Assembly: GCA_035652095.1 (NCBI GenBank) | Contig: DASREM010000038.1 | Location: 124,001-188,000, forward strand | Length of the DNA stretch: 64,000 nt | Direction: 5' to 3' | From: DASREM01 sp035652095 | Lineage (GTDB): Bacteria > Acidobacteriota > Terriglobia > Terriglobales > Acidobacteriaceae | In this document: in pieces, positions 25,175-32,665 of the stretch | Position numbering within the stretch: the first letter of the stretch is position 1 | Layout: each line of letters opens with the position of its first letter | Notes under the pieces: generated by a model | The model's input: the letters and a program-made list of their open reading frames with translations, nothing else | Databases searched by the model: none | Told to the model about the DNA's origin: nothing | Program-made: the position numbers and the translations under genes

Positions 25175-26971
25175 TTAAAAGGTCTTACCTGCGATCATGA
25201 GCAGGTGCTCAAGGATCGGTCCCAGGCTTAAGGCCGGGAAGAAAGTCAGCGCACCCACGATCACGATCACGCCGATCAGAAGCACGGTGAACAGGGGAGT
25301 CGTCACCGGGAATGTGCCCAGCGACGGCGGAACATATTTCTTGCCCGCGAGGTTGCCGGCGATGGCCAGCATGGGGATGATCATGAGGAAGCGCCCAGCC
25401 AGCATGGTGATCCCGATGGTAGTGTCGTACCAGGGCGTGTTGGCGGTGAGCCCGCCGAATGCTGACCCGTTGTTGCCTGCACCCGAAGTGAAGGCGTACA
25501 ACATTTCGCTCAACCCGTGCGGTCCCGGATTGCTGATGCTGGAAGTCCCGAATCCGTGCACGACGGAAATGCCAGTAAACGCGAGGATGACGAGAGGAAA
25601 TACCAGCACCACGAGCATCGCCATTTTCACGTCGTAGGCTTCGATCTTTTTGCCAAGATACTCGGGCGTGCGGCCCACCATCAGCCCGGCGATGAAGACA
25701 GCCAGGACAATGTAGATAAGCATGCCGTACATGCCGGCCCCGACGCCGCCGAAAATTACTTCGCTCAGCATGATGTTCACCAATGGAACCATGCCGCCGA
25801 GCGGAGTGTAGGAGTCATGCCAGCTGTTGATCGCGCCACAACTGGCGTCAGTTGTAACGGTAGCAAACAGGGCCGAGTTCGCAATGCCAAAGCGAACTTC
25901 CTTCCCTTCCATGTTGCCGCCCGATTGGAGAGCGCTGGCTTGTTGATTAGTACCCGCCAGCAGGGGATTGCCGCGGGCCTCCGCCCAGTATGCGACGGTC
26001 ACACCCGCAAGAAATAAGATTGCCATCGCCGACCACACTGCCCAGCCGTGCGCCTGGGAACGGGTCATCTGTCCCAGGGTGTAAGTGAGTCCGGAGGAAA
26101 TCGCGAAGATGGTAAACAACTCAATCAAATTGGACAGCGGAGTCGGGTTTTCGAAAGGATGCGCACTGTTGGCATTGAAAAAACCGCCGCCGTTCGTACC
26201 CCACTCCTTGATGATCTCCTGCGACGCCACAGGTCCCTGCGCAATGATCTGCTCCGTGACTGTGTCCATCACCGGCTTGCCGTCGCGTCCGACCACGGGC
26301 TTGCCATCTGTCACTTTCTGCACGCGCATGGGCTCAACCAGTTTGACGGTGTCATAAGGCTTTAAATTCTGGACCACGCCTTGTGAAACCAGGAGGAGCG
26401 CACCCACGACGGAGAAGGGAAGAAGGAGCCACAGCAAGGCCCGCACCAGGTCAACCCAGAAATTCCCGATGGTCTGCGTCTGCCGGCGAGCGACGCCGCG
26501 GATGAATGCGATGGCCAGCGCAATACCAACCGCCGCGGAAACGAAGTTGTGATAGGCGAGCCCGGCCATCTGCGTGAAATAACTCATCGTCGATTCGCCG
26601 GAATAGGCCTGCCAATTGGTGTTGGTGGTGAATGAAGCCGCGGTATTGAAAGCGACGTGAGCCGGAGTGACCGCGCCCAGCTTTTGGGGATTGATAGGGA
26701 GGTATCCCTGCAAGCGCTGCATCAGGTACAACACGATCATCGAAACCAGGCTGAACAGGAGCATGGTGATCGCATACTCGGTCCAGCGCATTTCGTGATT
26801 CTCGTCTACGCCTGTCAGTCGATAGAGCAGGCGTTCCACCGGACGAAGCACCGGATCCATGAAAGTCTTCTCGCGGTTGAACACACGCGCCATGAAGACA
26901 CCCAAGGGTTTGGCGACGACCAGTGTGAGCGCCAGGAACAGAAGAATTTGAAACCAGCCATTGGTTGTCAT
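25175..26971 (-). CDS. kdpA: Potassium-transporting ATPase subunit A
   Basis: A 598-residue channel-like subunit of the SKT superfamily that selects and moves K+. About ten membrane helices and four selectivity-loop regions are seen, including FNTAASFTTNTNWQAYSGE and GTNGGGFFNANSAHPFENPTP, plus a late AFTSGAGNNGSAFGGL. Length matches the family. The ATG lies 5 bases after a micro-ORF stop. Confidence 0.98.
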   Translation of the reverse strand: MTTNGWFQILLFLALTLVVAKPLGVFMARVFNREKTFMDPVLRPVERLLYRLTGVDENHEMRWTEYAITMLLFSLVSMIVLYLMQRLQGYLPINPQKLGAVTPAHVAFNTAASFTTNTNWQAYSGESTMSYFTQMAGLAYHNFVSAAVGIALAIAFIRGVARRQTQTIGNFWVDLVRALLWLLLPFSVVGALLLVSQGVVQNLKPYDTVKLVEPMRVQKVTDGKPVVGRDGKPVMDTVTEQIIAQGPVASQEIIKEWGTNGGGFFNANSAHPFENPTPLSNLIELFTIFAISSGLTYTLGQMTRSQAHGWAVWSAMAILFLAGVTVAYWAEARGNPLLAGTNQQASALQSGGNMEGKEVRFGIANSALFATVTTDASCGAINSWHDSYTPLGGMVPLVNIMLSEVIFGGVGAGMYGMLIYIVLAVFIAGLMVGRTPEYLGKKIEAYDVKMAMLVVLVFPLVILAFTGISVVHGFGTSSISNPGPHGLSEMLYAFTSGAGNNGSAFGGLTANTPWYDTTIGITMLAGRFLMIIPMLAIAGNLAGKKYVPPSLGTFPVTTPLFTVLLIGVIVIVGALTFFPALSLGPILEHLLMIAGKTF

Positions 26972-26976
26972 GACAA

Positions 26977-27096
26977 CTACCTTTGCTTCTCTTCGCCTGC
27001 CGGCCCGCTAGCGCTGGATTTTCTGCGCGGAAGAAGGTAGCCGATCGCGAACGAGACCAGCACGATTCCGACAAATACCCAGGGATGCGTGGCCAT
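26977..27096 (-). CDS. Single-helix micro-protein between kdpF and kdpA
   Basis: Encodes 39 residues: MATHPWVFVGIVLVSFAIGY then LLPRRKSSASGPAGEEKQR, that is, one membrane helix followed by a basic, polar tail. Its ATG overlaps the kdpF stop (TGATG) and its stop lies 5 bases before kdpA, so it sits tightly inside the operon. Too short for most gene finders. I know no named family; a role as an accessory subunit or assembly factor of KdpFABC is inferred from position and topology. Confidence 0.65.
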   Translation of the reverse strand: MATHPWVFVGIVLVSFAIGYLLPRRKSSASGPAGEEKQR

Positions 27097-27185
27097 CAGA
27101 ATTTCTCCGGACGCAGCAATGCGTAGATCAGGTACACCGTGGTCGCCGCACTGATGGCAAGCATGATCAGAGATTCCAGATTCAT
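27096..27185 (-). CDS. kdpF: Potassium-transporting ATPase subunit F
   Basis: A 29-residue membrane peptide, MNLESLIMLAISAATTVYLI then YALLRPEKF, which matches the KdpF pattern of one helix ending in YLxYALLRPEKF. KdpF stabilises the Kdp complex at the KdpA surface. A GAGG sits 10 bases upstream. It overlaps the following micro-ORF at its stop codon. Confidence 0.92.
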   Translation of the reverse strand: MNLESLIMLAISAATTVYLIYALLRPEKF

Positions 27186-27196
27186 ATCTTTGAGCC

Positions 27197-27283
27197 TCAC
27201 TTCACGCGGTCGCAGAAATGCACGTACGCGATGGATACCGCGAAGAACGCGACCGTGGCGCCTATCCAAAGAATGTCTTGCAT
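27197..27283 (-). CDS. Single-helix micro-protein upstream of kdpF
   Basis: Encodes 28 residues, MQDILWIGATVAFFAVSIAY followed by VHFCDRVK: one hydrophobic helix with a short charged end containing a Cys-Asp-Arg. A GGAG lies 8 bases upstream and kdpF starts 11 bases after its stop. Similar micro-ORFs ending in CDRL/CDRV occur ahead of kdp genes in other bacteria from memory; the function is unknown, presumably part of or accessory to the Kdp membrane complex. Confidence 0.65.
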   Translation of the reverse strand: MQDILWIGATVAFFAVSIAYVHFCDRVK

Positions 27284-27356
27284 AACACGCTCCACGAACG
27301 GATATCGAAAAACATTGCCATGCTCGGCCCAACCTGCGGGCGTCGGTCCGCAGAGG

Positions 27357-28961
27357 TCAGAACTTCACCAGGATCGCCATGTTCAAACGGTTTTCGTTTC
27401 GGCGCAGATCCGGTTGAAATCCCGCCACCAGGGAGCCGGGAGGGCCCTGATTGCCGCCCGGAGGTGTGACCCCGCCCGGCCCGGAGAAGTACGGGACGTT
27501 TGCCGCACGATAGTTGTATTCCCAGCGAAACGTGATGTACTGGCTCGGCATCCAGTCGAAGGTGCCGGACATGTCCCATGCCTTGTAGGGATCGCCCGGG
27601 TTCTCTGTGAAGTAAGGCGTGCCCGATGCCGCGGTCGCTCCGTTGATGGGCGGCAACAGTACAAGATACCGTCCGGGATTGTTAGTTTTCCCGCCGCCGA
27701 CGGTTACCGCATAGCGGTCCTTGCTGAACCAGAGGCGGTTGTAGAACATGAAGCCCAGGAAACTCTGCTTAGGTGCGAACACCCGCTTGCCGTCAATGAT
27801 CTGGGTCGAACCACCGGCGCAGCTCACGCCGCCGCCATGTTCACAACCGGCATCCCCGGTCAGAGAAAAGGCGGCTTTGCTGATGAAGGTTTCCGGATTG
27901 TCGTAGTACTTGACCTGGATGCTGTCGTCGGTGTGATAGCGGATGCGATCGGGGATGTTCAGCGCGTCGGCTCCGAGCGCATACTGATTGCCGGTGAATG
28001 AGAACCAGCCATTGGGGCGCCACAGGATCTGGCCTCCGACTCCAGGCCGGTGATTGAACCTTCCATACGCCTGCCATCCGTTGACGAACCAGGGCTCAAT
28101 TTTCAAATGCTCGCTGGGAAAGATCTGCACCCGCACGCCATTGAAGAACCACGGCGTGTTTGAAGAAACATACGACGGCTGGTACGCCCAATTGTCGAAG
28201 TTGTAGTAGCTGAACAGTCCGACATAGGACATGAAGATTCCAGCATCCACATTGACCCCGTGCAATGCGTTGAAGTGGTAGCCTCCATACGCTTCCGAGA
28301 CGTAGCGATAGGCGTTGTCGAGATTCCATTGGCCACGAGAGGGACTGGCGTCGTTGCGCGGGGTGGTCTGCGAATACAGTCCAAACTGCGTCATCAGTCG
28401 AGCGCGCACGTTGTCAAAATGAAAGTCCCCGCCGACGCCGAGCTGGGTAAGCTGGACCTCCCCGGCGCGGAAGACTTCGCTCGAACCGCTGATGGTGTCG
28501 TCCTTGGGATGCCGGAAGTCGTAGATGTAATCCACATCGGCCCGGATCTCAGGGGTGAAAAACTTGGTGTCGAAGGCCGGGGTCTTGGTGCGGGGATTGC
28601 CGTTCAACCATGTCCAGTCGGCGAACGCGAATGGTTCGGGTTTGGCTGGGGATTCAGCCGGGATTGCCTGCTGCTGGGCGCCAGTTTGCGCGTCGTTGCC
28701 AACATAGCTCGCCGACTGTGCCGAGCTTGCGCTTCCGCCAGCTTCGCCGGACCGCTGTTTCAACTGCGCTTCGAGTTCGGCAATGCGGTTCCGCATCGCC
28801 TGGAGTTCTTGAAGGATTTGAGCGTTCGTTCTGTCGGATGCAGCAGCGGAAGTGTTCTGGTCGTTGCCGCTGTCCTCGGCAAAGAGGGTTGATGTTATTA
28901 GCAATGTAAAAGTGAAAACCACACCGCATGCTCGCAGCCATACGAATGTTCTTGTTGTCAT
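27357..28961 (-). CDS. Outer-membrane beta-barrel protein (porin-like) of the kdp locus
   Basis: A 534-residue protein with a signal peptide (VVFTFTLLITSTLFA), a short coiled coil (about 47-70, ILQELQAMRNRIAELEAQLKQ) as in trimeric or peptidoglycan-anchored porins, and then an aromatic-rich barrel ending in AILVKF. Alternating strands such as HLKIEPWFVNGWQAYGRF and FSFTGNQYALGADAL support a beta-barrel. It lies between kdpE and the kdpF group, all on the minus strand, and a pair of KdpE-box-like repeats lies just upstream, so it is probably expressed under K+ limitation and may let K+ through the outer membrane (inference). Confidence 0.82.
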   Translation of the reverse strand: MTTRTFVWLRACGVVFTFTLLITSTLFAEDSGNDQNTSAAASDRTNAQILQELQAMRNRIAELEAQLKQRSGEAGGSASSAQSASYVGNDAQTGAQQQAIPAESPAKPEPFAFADWTWLNGNPRTKTPAFDTKFFTPEIRADVDYIYDFRHPKDDTISGSSEVFRAGEVQLTQLGVGGDFHFDNVRARLMTQFGLYSQTTPRNDASPSRGQWNLDNAYRYVSEAYGGYHFNALHGVNVDAGIFMSYVGLFSYYNFDNWAYQPSYVSSNTPWFFNGVRVQIFPSEHLKIEPWFVNGWQAYGRFNHRPGVGGQILWRPNGWFSFTGNQYALGADALNIPDRIRYHTDDSIQVKYYDNPETFISKAAFSLTGDAGCEHGGGVSCAGGSTQIIDGKRVFAPKQSFLGFMFYNRLWFSKDRYAVTVGGGKTNNPGRYLVLLPPINGATAASGTPYFTENPGDPYKAWDMSGTFDWMPSQYITFRWEYNYRAANVPYFSGPGGVTPPGGNQGPPGSLVAGFQPDLRRNENRLNMAILVKF

Positions 28962-29025
28962 CTCGTCCTTGGATCTGTGTTTGAAATCGGCTGCTCTTGT
29001 TCGCGCTTACATTGAAAGTGACAGC

Positions 29026-29065
29026 GCATAAAAAAACGCTAAACAATCCATAAAAAAGACATAAA
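29026..29065 (-). promoter_or_regulatory. Two direct repeats resembling KdpE boxes upstream of the porin-kdp operon
   Basis: On the minus strand TTTATGTCTTTTTTATGG (29065-29048) and TTTAGCGTTTTTTTATGC (29043-29026) share TTTA-N3-TTTTTTTATG-like composition and start 22 bases apart, two helical turns. The known E. coli KdpE site also has TTTATA followed by a T-run. They lie 65-104 bases before the porin ATG, a normal activator distance. Confidence 0.55.
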
Positions 29066-29209
29066 TACCCGTCGAGTTTCCGAATGGAAACAGGCGTTGC
29101 ACGAATGGCGGAAGTGGTGAACTCCCCAGGGTTCCGTGCGCAACTTCATCGAGCTAACTGAGGGTGGTGGCCTTGGTCAGAGGGGGCGTGGATCGCGCTT
29201 CGTTTAATC

Positions 29210-29908
29210 TCATGGCTCGAAGCGGTAACCTACCCATGGTTCGGTAACAATGTAACGGGGAGTGCTTTCGTTTGGCTCGAGCTTTTTGCGTAAGTGACCC
29301 ACAAAGACGCGAAGATATTCCGGCTGCTCGGTACTATTGGGTCCCCAGATTGCAGAGAGCAGCACGCGATGGGTGATGACCTTTCCGGGATGCCGAGCCA
29401 GGTACGCCAGGAGATCGAACTCTTTCGGCGTCAGGTGAACGCTGCGTCCGCTGACCAAAACGGTGCGGGTTTGCGAATCAATGTGGAAGTCGCCTACCTC
29501 GATCACCTGCGATTCCGGAGCTTCCTTCGCGGCAGCGCGGCGAAGGGATGCCCGTACCCGGGCCAAAAGTTCATTCACATTGAAGGGCTTGGTCACGTAG
29601 TCGTCAGCGCCGGCATCGAGGGCATCCACCTTCATGCGCTCTTCACCGCGGACCGAAAGCACGATGATTGGGACCTGGGACTGCTCTCGAACCTGCTGGC
29701 AGAGTTGCAGGCCATCCATGTTCGGCATTCGCAAGTCGGTAATGATGAGGTCGGGAGACCAGTCCTTCATTAGCTGGAGAGCTTGGTCACCATCGCCGGC
29801 AACCCGGACTCCGTATCCATGGCTGGATAAGGTAGTCTTGAGCACACGCGTGATCTGCTGCTCGTCGTCAACCACCAGGATGTTGCCTTTGGATGTGGAG
29901 GATGGCAT
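29210..29908 (-). CDS. kdpE: Response regulator, KdpE type (OmpR/PhoB family)
   Basis: A 232-residue regulator. The receiver domain (1-125) has Asp58 in LIITDLRMPNMDG, the acidic pair DD14-15 and Lys107 in YVTKPF. The C-terminal winged helix has LTPKEFDLLAYLARHPGKVITHRVLLSAIWG and ends VGYRFEP. The ATG at 29908 starts 5 bases after the KdpD-Usp half gene, so both are co-transcribed; a longer frame would overlap that gene. Expected to bind the repeats ahead of the porin gene and activate kdp transcription at low K+. Confidence 0.93.
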   Translation of the reverse strand: MPSSTSKGNILVVDDEQQITRVLKTTLSSHGYGVRVAGDGDQALQLMKDWSPDLIITDLRMPNMDGLQLCQQVREQSQVPIIVLSVRGEERMKVDALDAGADDYVTKPFNVNELLARVRASLRRAAAKEAPESQVIEVGDFHIDSQTRTVLVSGRSVHLTPKEFDLLAYLARHPGKVITHRVLLSAIWGPNSTEQPEYLRVFVGHLRKKLEPNESTPRYIVTEPWVGYRFEP

Positions 29909-29913
29909 GCGGG

Positions 29914-31038
29914 TTATTTCACTTCCTGAGTGACGATATGCACGTCTACCGCCGGTGCATCTCTGAGGAATTTGTGGATCGCAGAAAGGTAAAAGTATTT
30001 TCGCCAACCGGTCTGCGCGGATCGGCCAAAGACAACCTGGGTGATGTGCCTTTCGCGCACGAGTTTGGCGACAGCTTCCGCGACATTTCTGCCCGTGGTT
30101 CGAATAATCTGGGCGCCGACATCTTGTGCGAATTTCACGTTCTGTTCCAGGGACCTGCGATCGGCGGGATCGTTATCGCGACCGATATCTACATAGATGA
30201 CGAACAACTCCGCATCAATGCGTTGCGCCATCCTCGCGGCCCGGGCGATCAGGTACTGGGCAGCGGGGCTGGAACTGACGCATACGGCGATGCGCTCGCG
30301 CACCCCGACCGGTTTCTTGCCTTCTTCTTTTTCCAGGTACGATTCCAGGCTGCGGTCCACGGCGCGGGTGACTTGCTGCAGGGCCAATTCACGTAACGCG
30401 AGCAGATTGCCCGGACGGAAGAAGTGTCCTAACGCGCGCTCCGCCCGGTCGACCGGGTAGATGTCTCCGCGCCGCATGCGGGTCTGCAGCGCTTCCGGGG
30501 TCAGGTCTACAAGCACGATCTCGGTGACGCGCTGCAGCACCCAATCAGGGACCGTCTCTCGCACCTGCACGCCGGTAATGCGGTAAATCATGGGCACCAG
30601 GCTCTCCACGTGCTGCACGTTCATGGTGGAGAGAACGTCGATGTTCGCGTCCAGCAAGTCCATGACGTCCTGATAGCGCTTGGCATTTTTGGTGCCCTCG
30701 ATGTTGGTGTGGGCAAGTTCGTCGACCAGCACGACCTGGGGTTTGCGCGCGAGAATCGCCTCCACATCCATCTCTGCGAAGGAGGCGCCTTTGTAGTCCA
30801 TGATGCGGCGGGGAATGGCCTCCAATTTCGAGGCCAGCTCTGCTATGCCTTTGCGGCCGTGAGTTTCAACGTAACCGATCAGGACATCTTCGCCGCGGCT
30901 GTTGCGCCGGATGCCCTCGCTAAGCATGTTGAACGTCTTTCCCACACCGGGCGCATAACCAAGGAAGAGCTTGAAAATCCCTTTCTTCTTCTGTTGGACC
31001 TCGGTCTCCTCGAGCCATTGCTCGGGTGTCTTTGCCAT
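29914..31038 (-). CDS. kdpD: KdpD N-terminal half (KdpD domain plus universal stress domain) as a separate protein
   Basis: A 374-residue soluble protein holding only the cytosolic sensor part of KdpD. Residues 20-230 are the KdpD domain with the Walker-A-like GYAPGVGKT (27-35) and the Walker-B-like VVLVDELAHTN. Residues 245-370 are a Usp domain (RIAVCVSSSPAAQYLIARAARMA, VVFGRSAQTGWRKYF). There is no membrane or kinase part; those are encoded by the divergent gene on the other strand, 53 bases away. The Usp domain of KdpD binds c-di-AMP in some bacteria and senses K+/turgor signals. Confidence 0.93.
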   Translation of the reverse strand: MAKTPEQWLEETEVQQKKKGIFKLFLGYAPGVGKTFNMLSEGIRRNSRGEDVLIGYVETHGRKGIAELASKLEAIPRRIMDYKGASFAEMDVEAILARKPQVVLVDELAHTNIEGTKNAKRYQDVMDLLDANIDVLSTMNVQHVESLVPMIYRITGVQVRETVPDWVLQRVTEIVLVDLTPEALQTRMRRGDIYPVDRAERALGHFFRPGNLLALRELALQQVTRAVDRSLESYLEKEEGKKPVGVRERIAVCVSSSPAAQYLIARAARMAQRIDAELFVIYVDIGRDNDPADRRSLEQNVKFAQDVGAQIIRTTGRNVAEAVAKLVRERHITQVVFGRSAQTGWRKYFYLSAIHKFLRDAPAVDVHIVTQEVK

Positions 31039-31091
31039 GCTCGACTTTCTCCTGCAATCGCGCGCCGTCGGGATCAGCTACAATCTGCCAC

Positions 31092-32534
31092 GTGAAGCAC
31101 GCAGGTGACAATCCGATATTACGCTTCGCCATGGCGACGGCGGTGGTTTGCGCGATTGTTCTGGTTTATTTCCGATGGATTCACGTGAATCCCACCACCG
31201 TCGGGTTTACCTTGCTGCTGGCGATCCTGGTGGTGTCGGCGGCGTGGGGCCTTCGCTATGCCATCCTGATGGCGTTCCTGTCCGCGGCCGCGTACAACTA
31301 CTTCTTCTTTCCGCCGATCATGCGGTTTACGATTGCCGACCTGCAGAACTGGGTGGCCCTGTTTACCTTCCTCACGACCGCGGTCATTGCCAGCCAGCTC
31401 TCGGAGAGAGCGCGGCGCGAGGCGGTGGAATCGAATCAACGGCGGCACGAGGTAGAGCGCCTTTACGCTTTCAGCCAGCAGTTGCTGGTCGCGGAAAACG
31501 TGTTTGAACTGCTCAACATGATCCCACGCTATATCGTCGACACCTTCGGGGTCAGCGGGGCCGCGGTGTTCCTGGAGGCAAAGAACGAAACTTACTATCT
31601 TGATCCCGACAGCCAGTCCAAGTTTCCCACCGAGCAGCTTCGAGGCATTAACGAGCGTGGTGAGCCGGTGCTCGACCGTGAGCATGGCGTCTGCTTCATG
31701 CCCCTGCGGATGGGAGTGCGGTCGGTGGGAAGCATCGGGTTGGCCAACTGTGATCTTTCGCGGGAAAGCCTGGAAGCGGTGGGAAGCCTGACGGCGATCG
31801 CGATTGAACGCGCCAGCGCGGTGGAGAAGTTGACCAGGGCAGAAGCCGCGCGCGAGAGCGACCGGCTGCGCTCGGTTCTGCTGGATTCGGTGACTCACGA
31901 ATTTCGTACTCCGCTCACTGCCATCAAGGCCTCGGCGGAGACCCTTTTGTCTGGGGTGGAACTGGATTCTCCCCAAAGCAAAGATTTGCTGGCGGTGATC
32001 AACGAAGAGTGCGACCGCCTGAACCGGCTGATCGGGGAGGCCGCCGAGGTGGCGCAGCTGGATGCTCATCAACTGGAGCTGCATTTCGCGCTGCACCAGA
32101 TCGCCGAAGCCATCGAAGCTGCCCTGGTGAAGCTGCAGCCAGCGCTGCAGCGCCATACTGTGCAAACCAAGATCGCGGAGCATCTGCCTCCGGTTCGCAT
32201 AGACGCGGAACGGATTACTGAGGTGCTGGTGCACCTGCTGGATAATGCCGCGAAATACTCTCCGCCCGATTCGGTGATTCAGATCACCGCCGAACTCCGC
32301 CATAACGAGGTTGTGACTAGTGTCGCAGACCACGGGCCGGGTATTGATCAACTGGAACAAGAGATGGTGTTCGAGAAATTCTTTCGCGGGCGGCATCAGC
32401 GAGCCAGCATCCAGGGAACGGGCATGGGCCTGGCCATCGCAAAAGCCATCGTTGAACTGCACGGCGGAACGATTGGTGTCACCAGCCAGCTTGGACGAGG
32501 ATCGGTGTTTTACTTCTCGCTGCCGGCGGCCTGA
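31092..32534 (+). CDS. Sensor histidine kinase corresponding to the KdpD C-terminal half
   Basis: A 480-residue kinase if it starts at the GTG at 31092 (an upstream in-frame ATG at 31026 would overlap the opposite gene). Order: DUF4118 with four membrane helices (about 10-105, containing AAAYNYFFFPPIMRFTIADL), a GAF domain (about 130-250), HisKA with His269 in VTHEFRTPLTAIKAS, and HATPase_c with DNAAKYSPPD, DHGPGID and GTGMGLAIAKAIVELHGG. This is exactly what follows the Usp domain in an intact KdpD. It is divergently transcribed from the KdpD-Usp gene. Presumed to phosphorylate KdpE. Confidence 0.9.
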   Translation: MKHAGDNPILRFAMATAVVCAIVLVYFRWIHVNPTTVGFTLLLAILVVSAAWGLRYAILMAFLSAAAYNYFFFPPIMRFTIADLQNWVALFTFLTTAVIASQLSERARREAVESNQRRHEVERLYAFSQQLLVAENVFELLNMIPRYIVDTFGVSGAAVFLEAKNETYYLDPDSQSKFPTEQLRGINERGEPVLDREHGVCFMPLRMGVRSVGSIGLANCDLSRESLEAVGSLTAIAIERASAVEKLTRAEAARESDRLRSVLLDSVTHEFRTPLTAIKASAETLLSGVELDSPQSKDLLAVINEECDRLNRLIGEAAEVAQLDAHQLELHFALHQIAEAIEAALVKLQPALQRHTVQTKIAEHLPPVRIDAERITEVLVHLLDNAAKYSPPDSVIQITAELRHNEVVTSVADHGPGIDQLEQEMVFEKFFRGRHQRASIQGTGMGLAIAKAIVELHGGTIGVTSQLGRGSVFYFSLPAA

Positions 32535-32617
32535 GAGATTGCGAGTCAACTTGTAAACAGCTAAGAGAAGAAGGAGATTTGGCGGCGAAGAAAAGACTAT
32601 TCCCAGGGTCTAACGTG

Positions 32618-32626
32618 TGCTATAGT
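32618..32626 (+). promoter_or_regulatory. Extended -10 promoter (TGcTATAGT) ahead of the FkbH-like/ACP cassette
   Basis: TGcTATAGT fits the extended -10 consensus with one mismatch. It lies about 40 bases before the preferred ATG (32666) of the FkbH-like gene. If real, transcription begins near 32633, which rules out the TTG at 32579 as the start and separates this cassette from the kinase gene. Confidence 0.4.
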
Positions 32627-32665
32627 CCCGCCCCACAGGGCGTGCGATTTGTCGTGAGTGTGCCA

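Noticed and set aside
29914..32534. KdpD pseudogene or assembly error
   Set aside because: Both halves have intact motifs and proper starts on opposite strands, so a simple frameshift cannot explain the arrangement; inversion by misassembly is possible but not suggested by the sequence.
31119..32549. 476-aa minus-strand ORF over the kinase gene
   Set aside because: It is a shadow of a high-GC coding region; the plus-strand frame has full kinase motifs, and the antisense product has none.
32579..32665. TTG start at 32579 for the FkbH-like gene
   Set aside because: The Shine-Dalgarno is only two bases from that TTG, and a better -10 element lies downstream of it.
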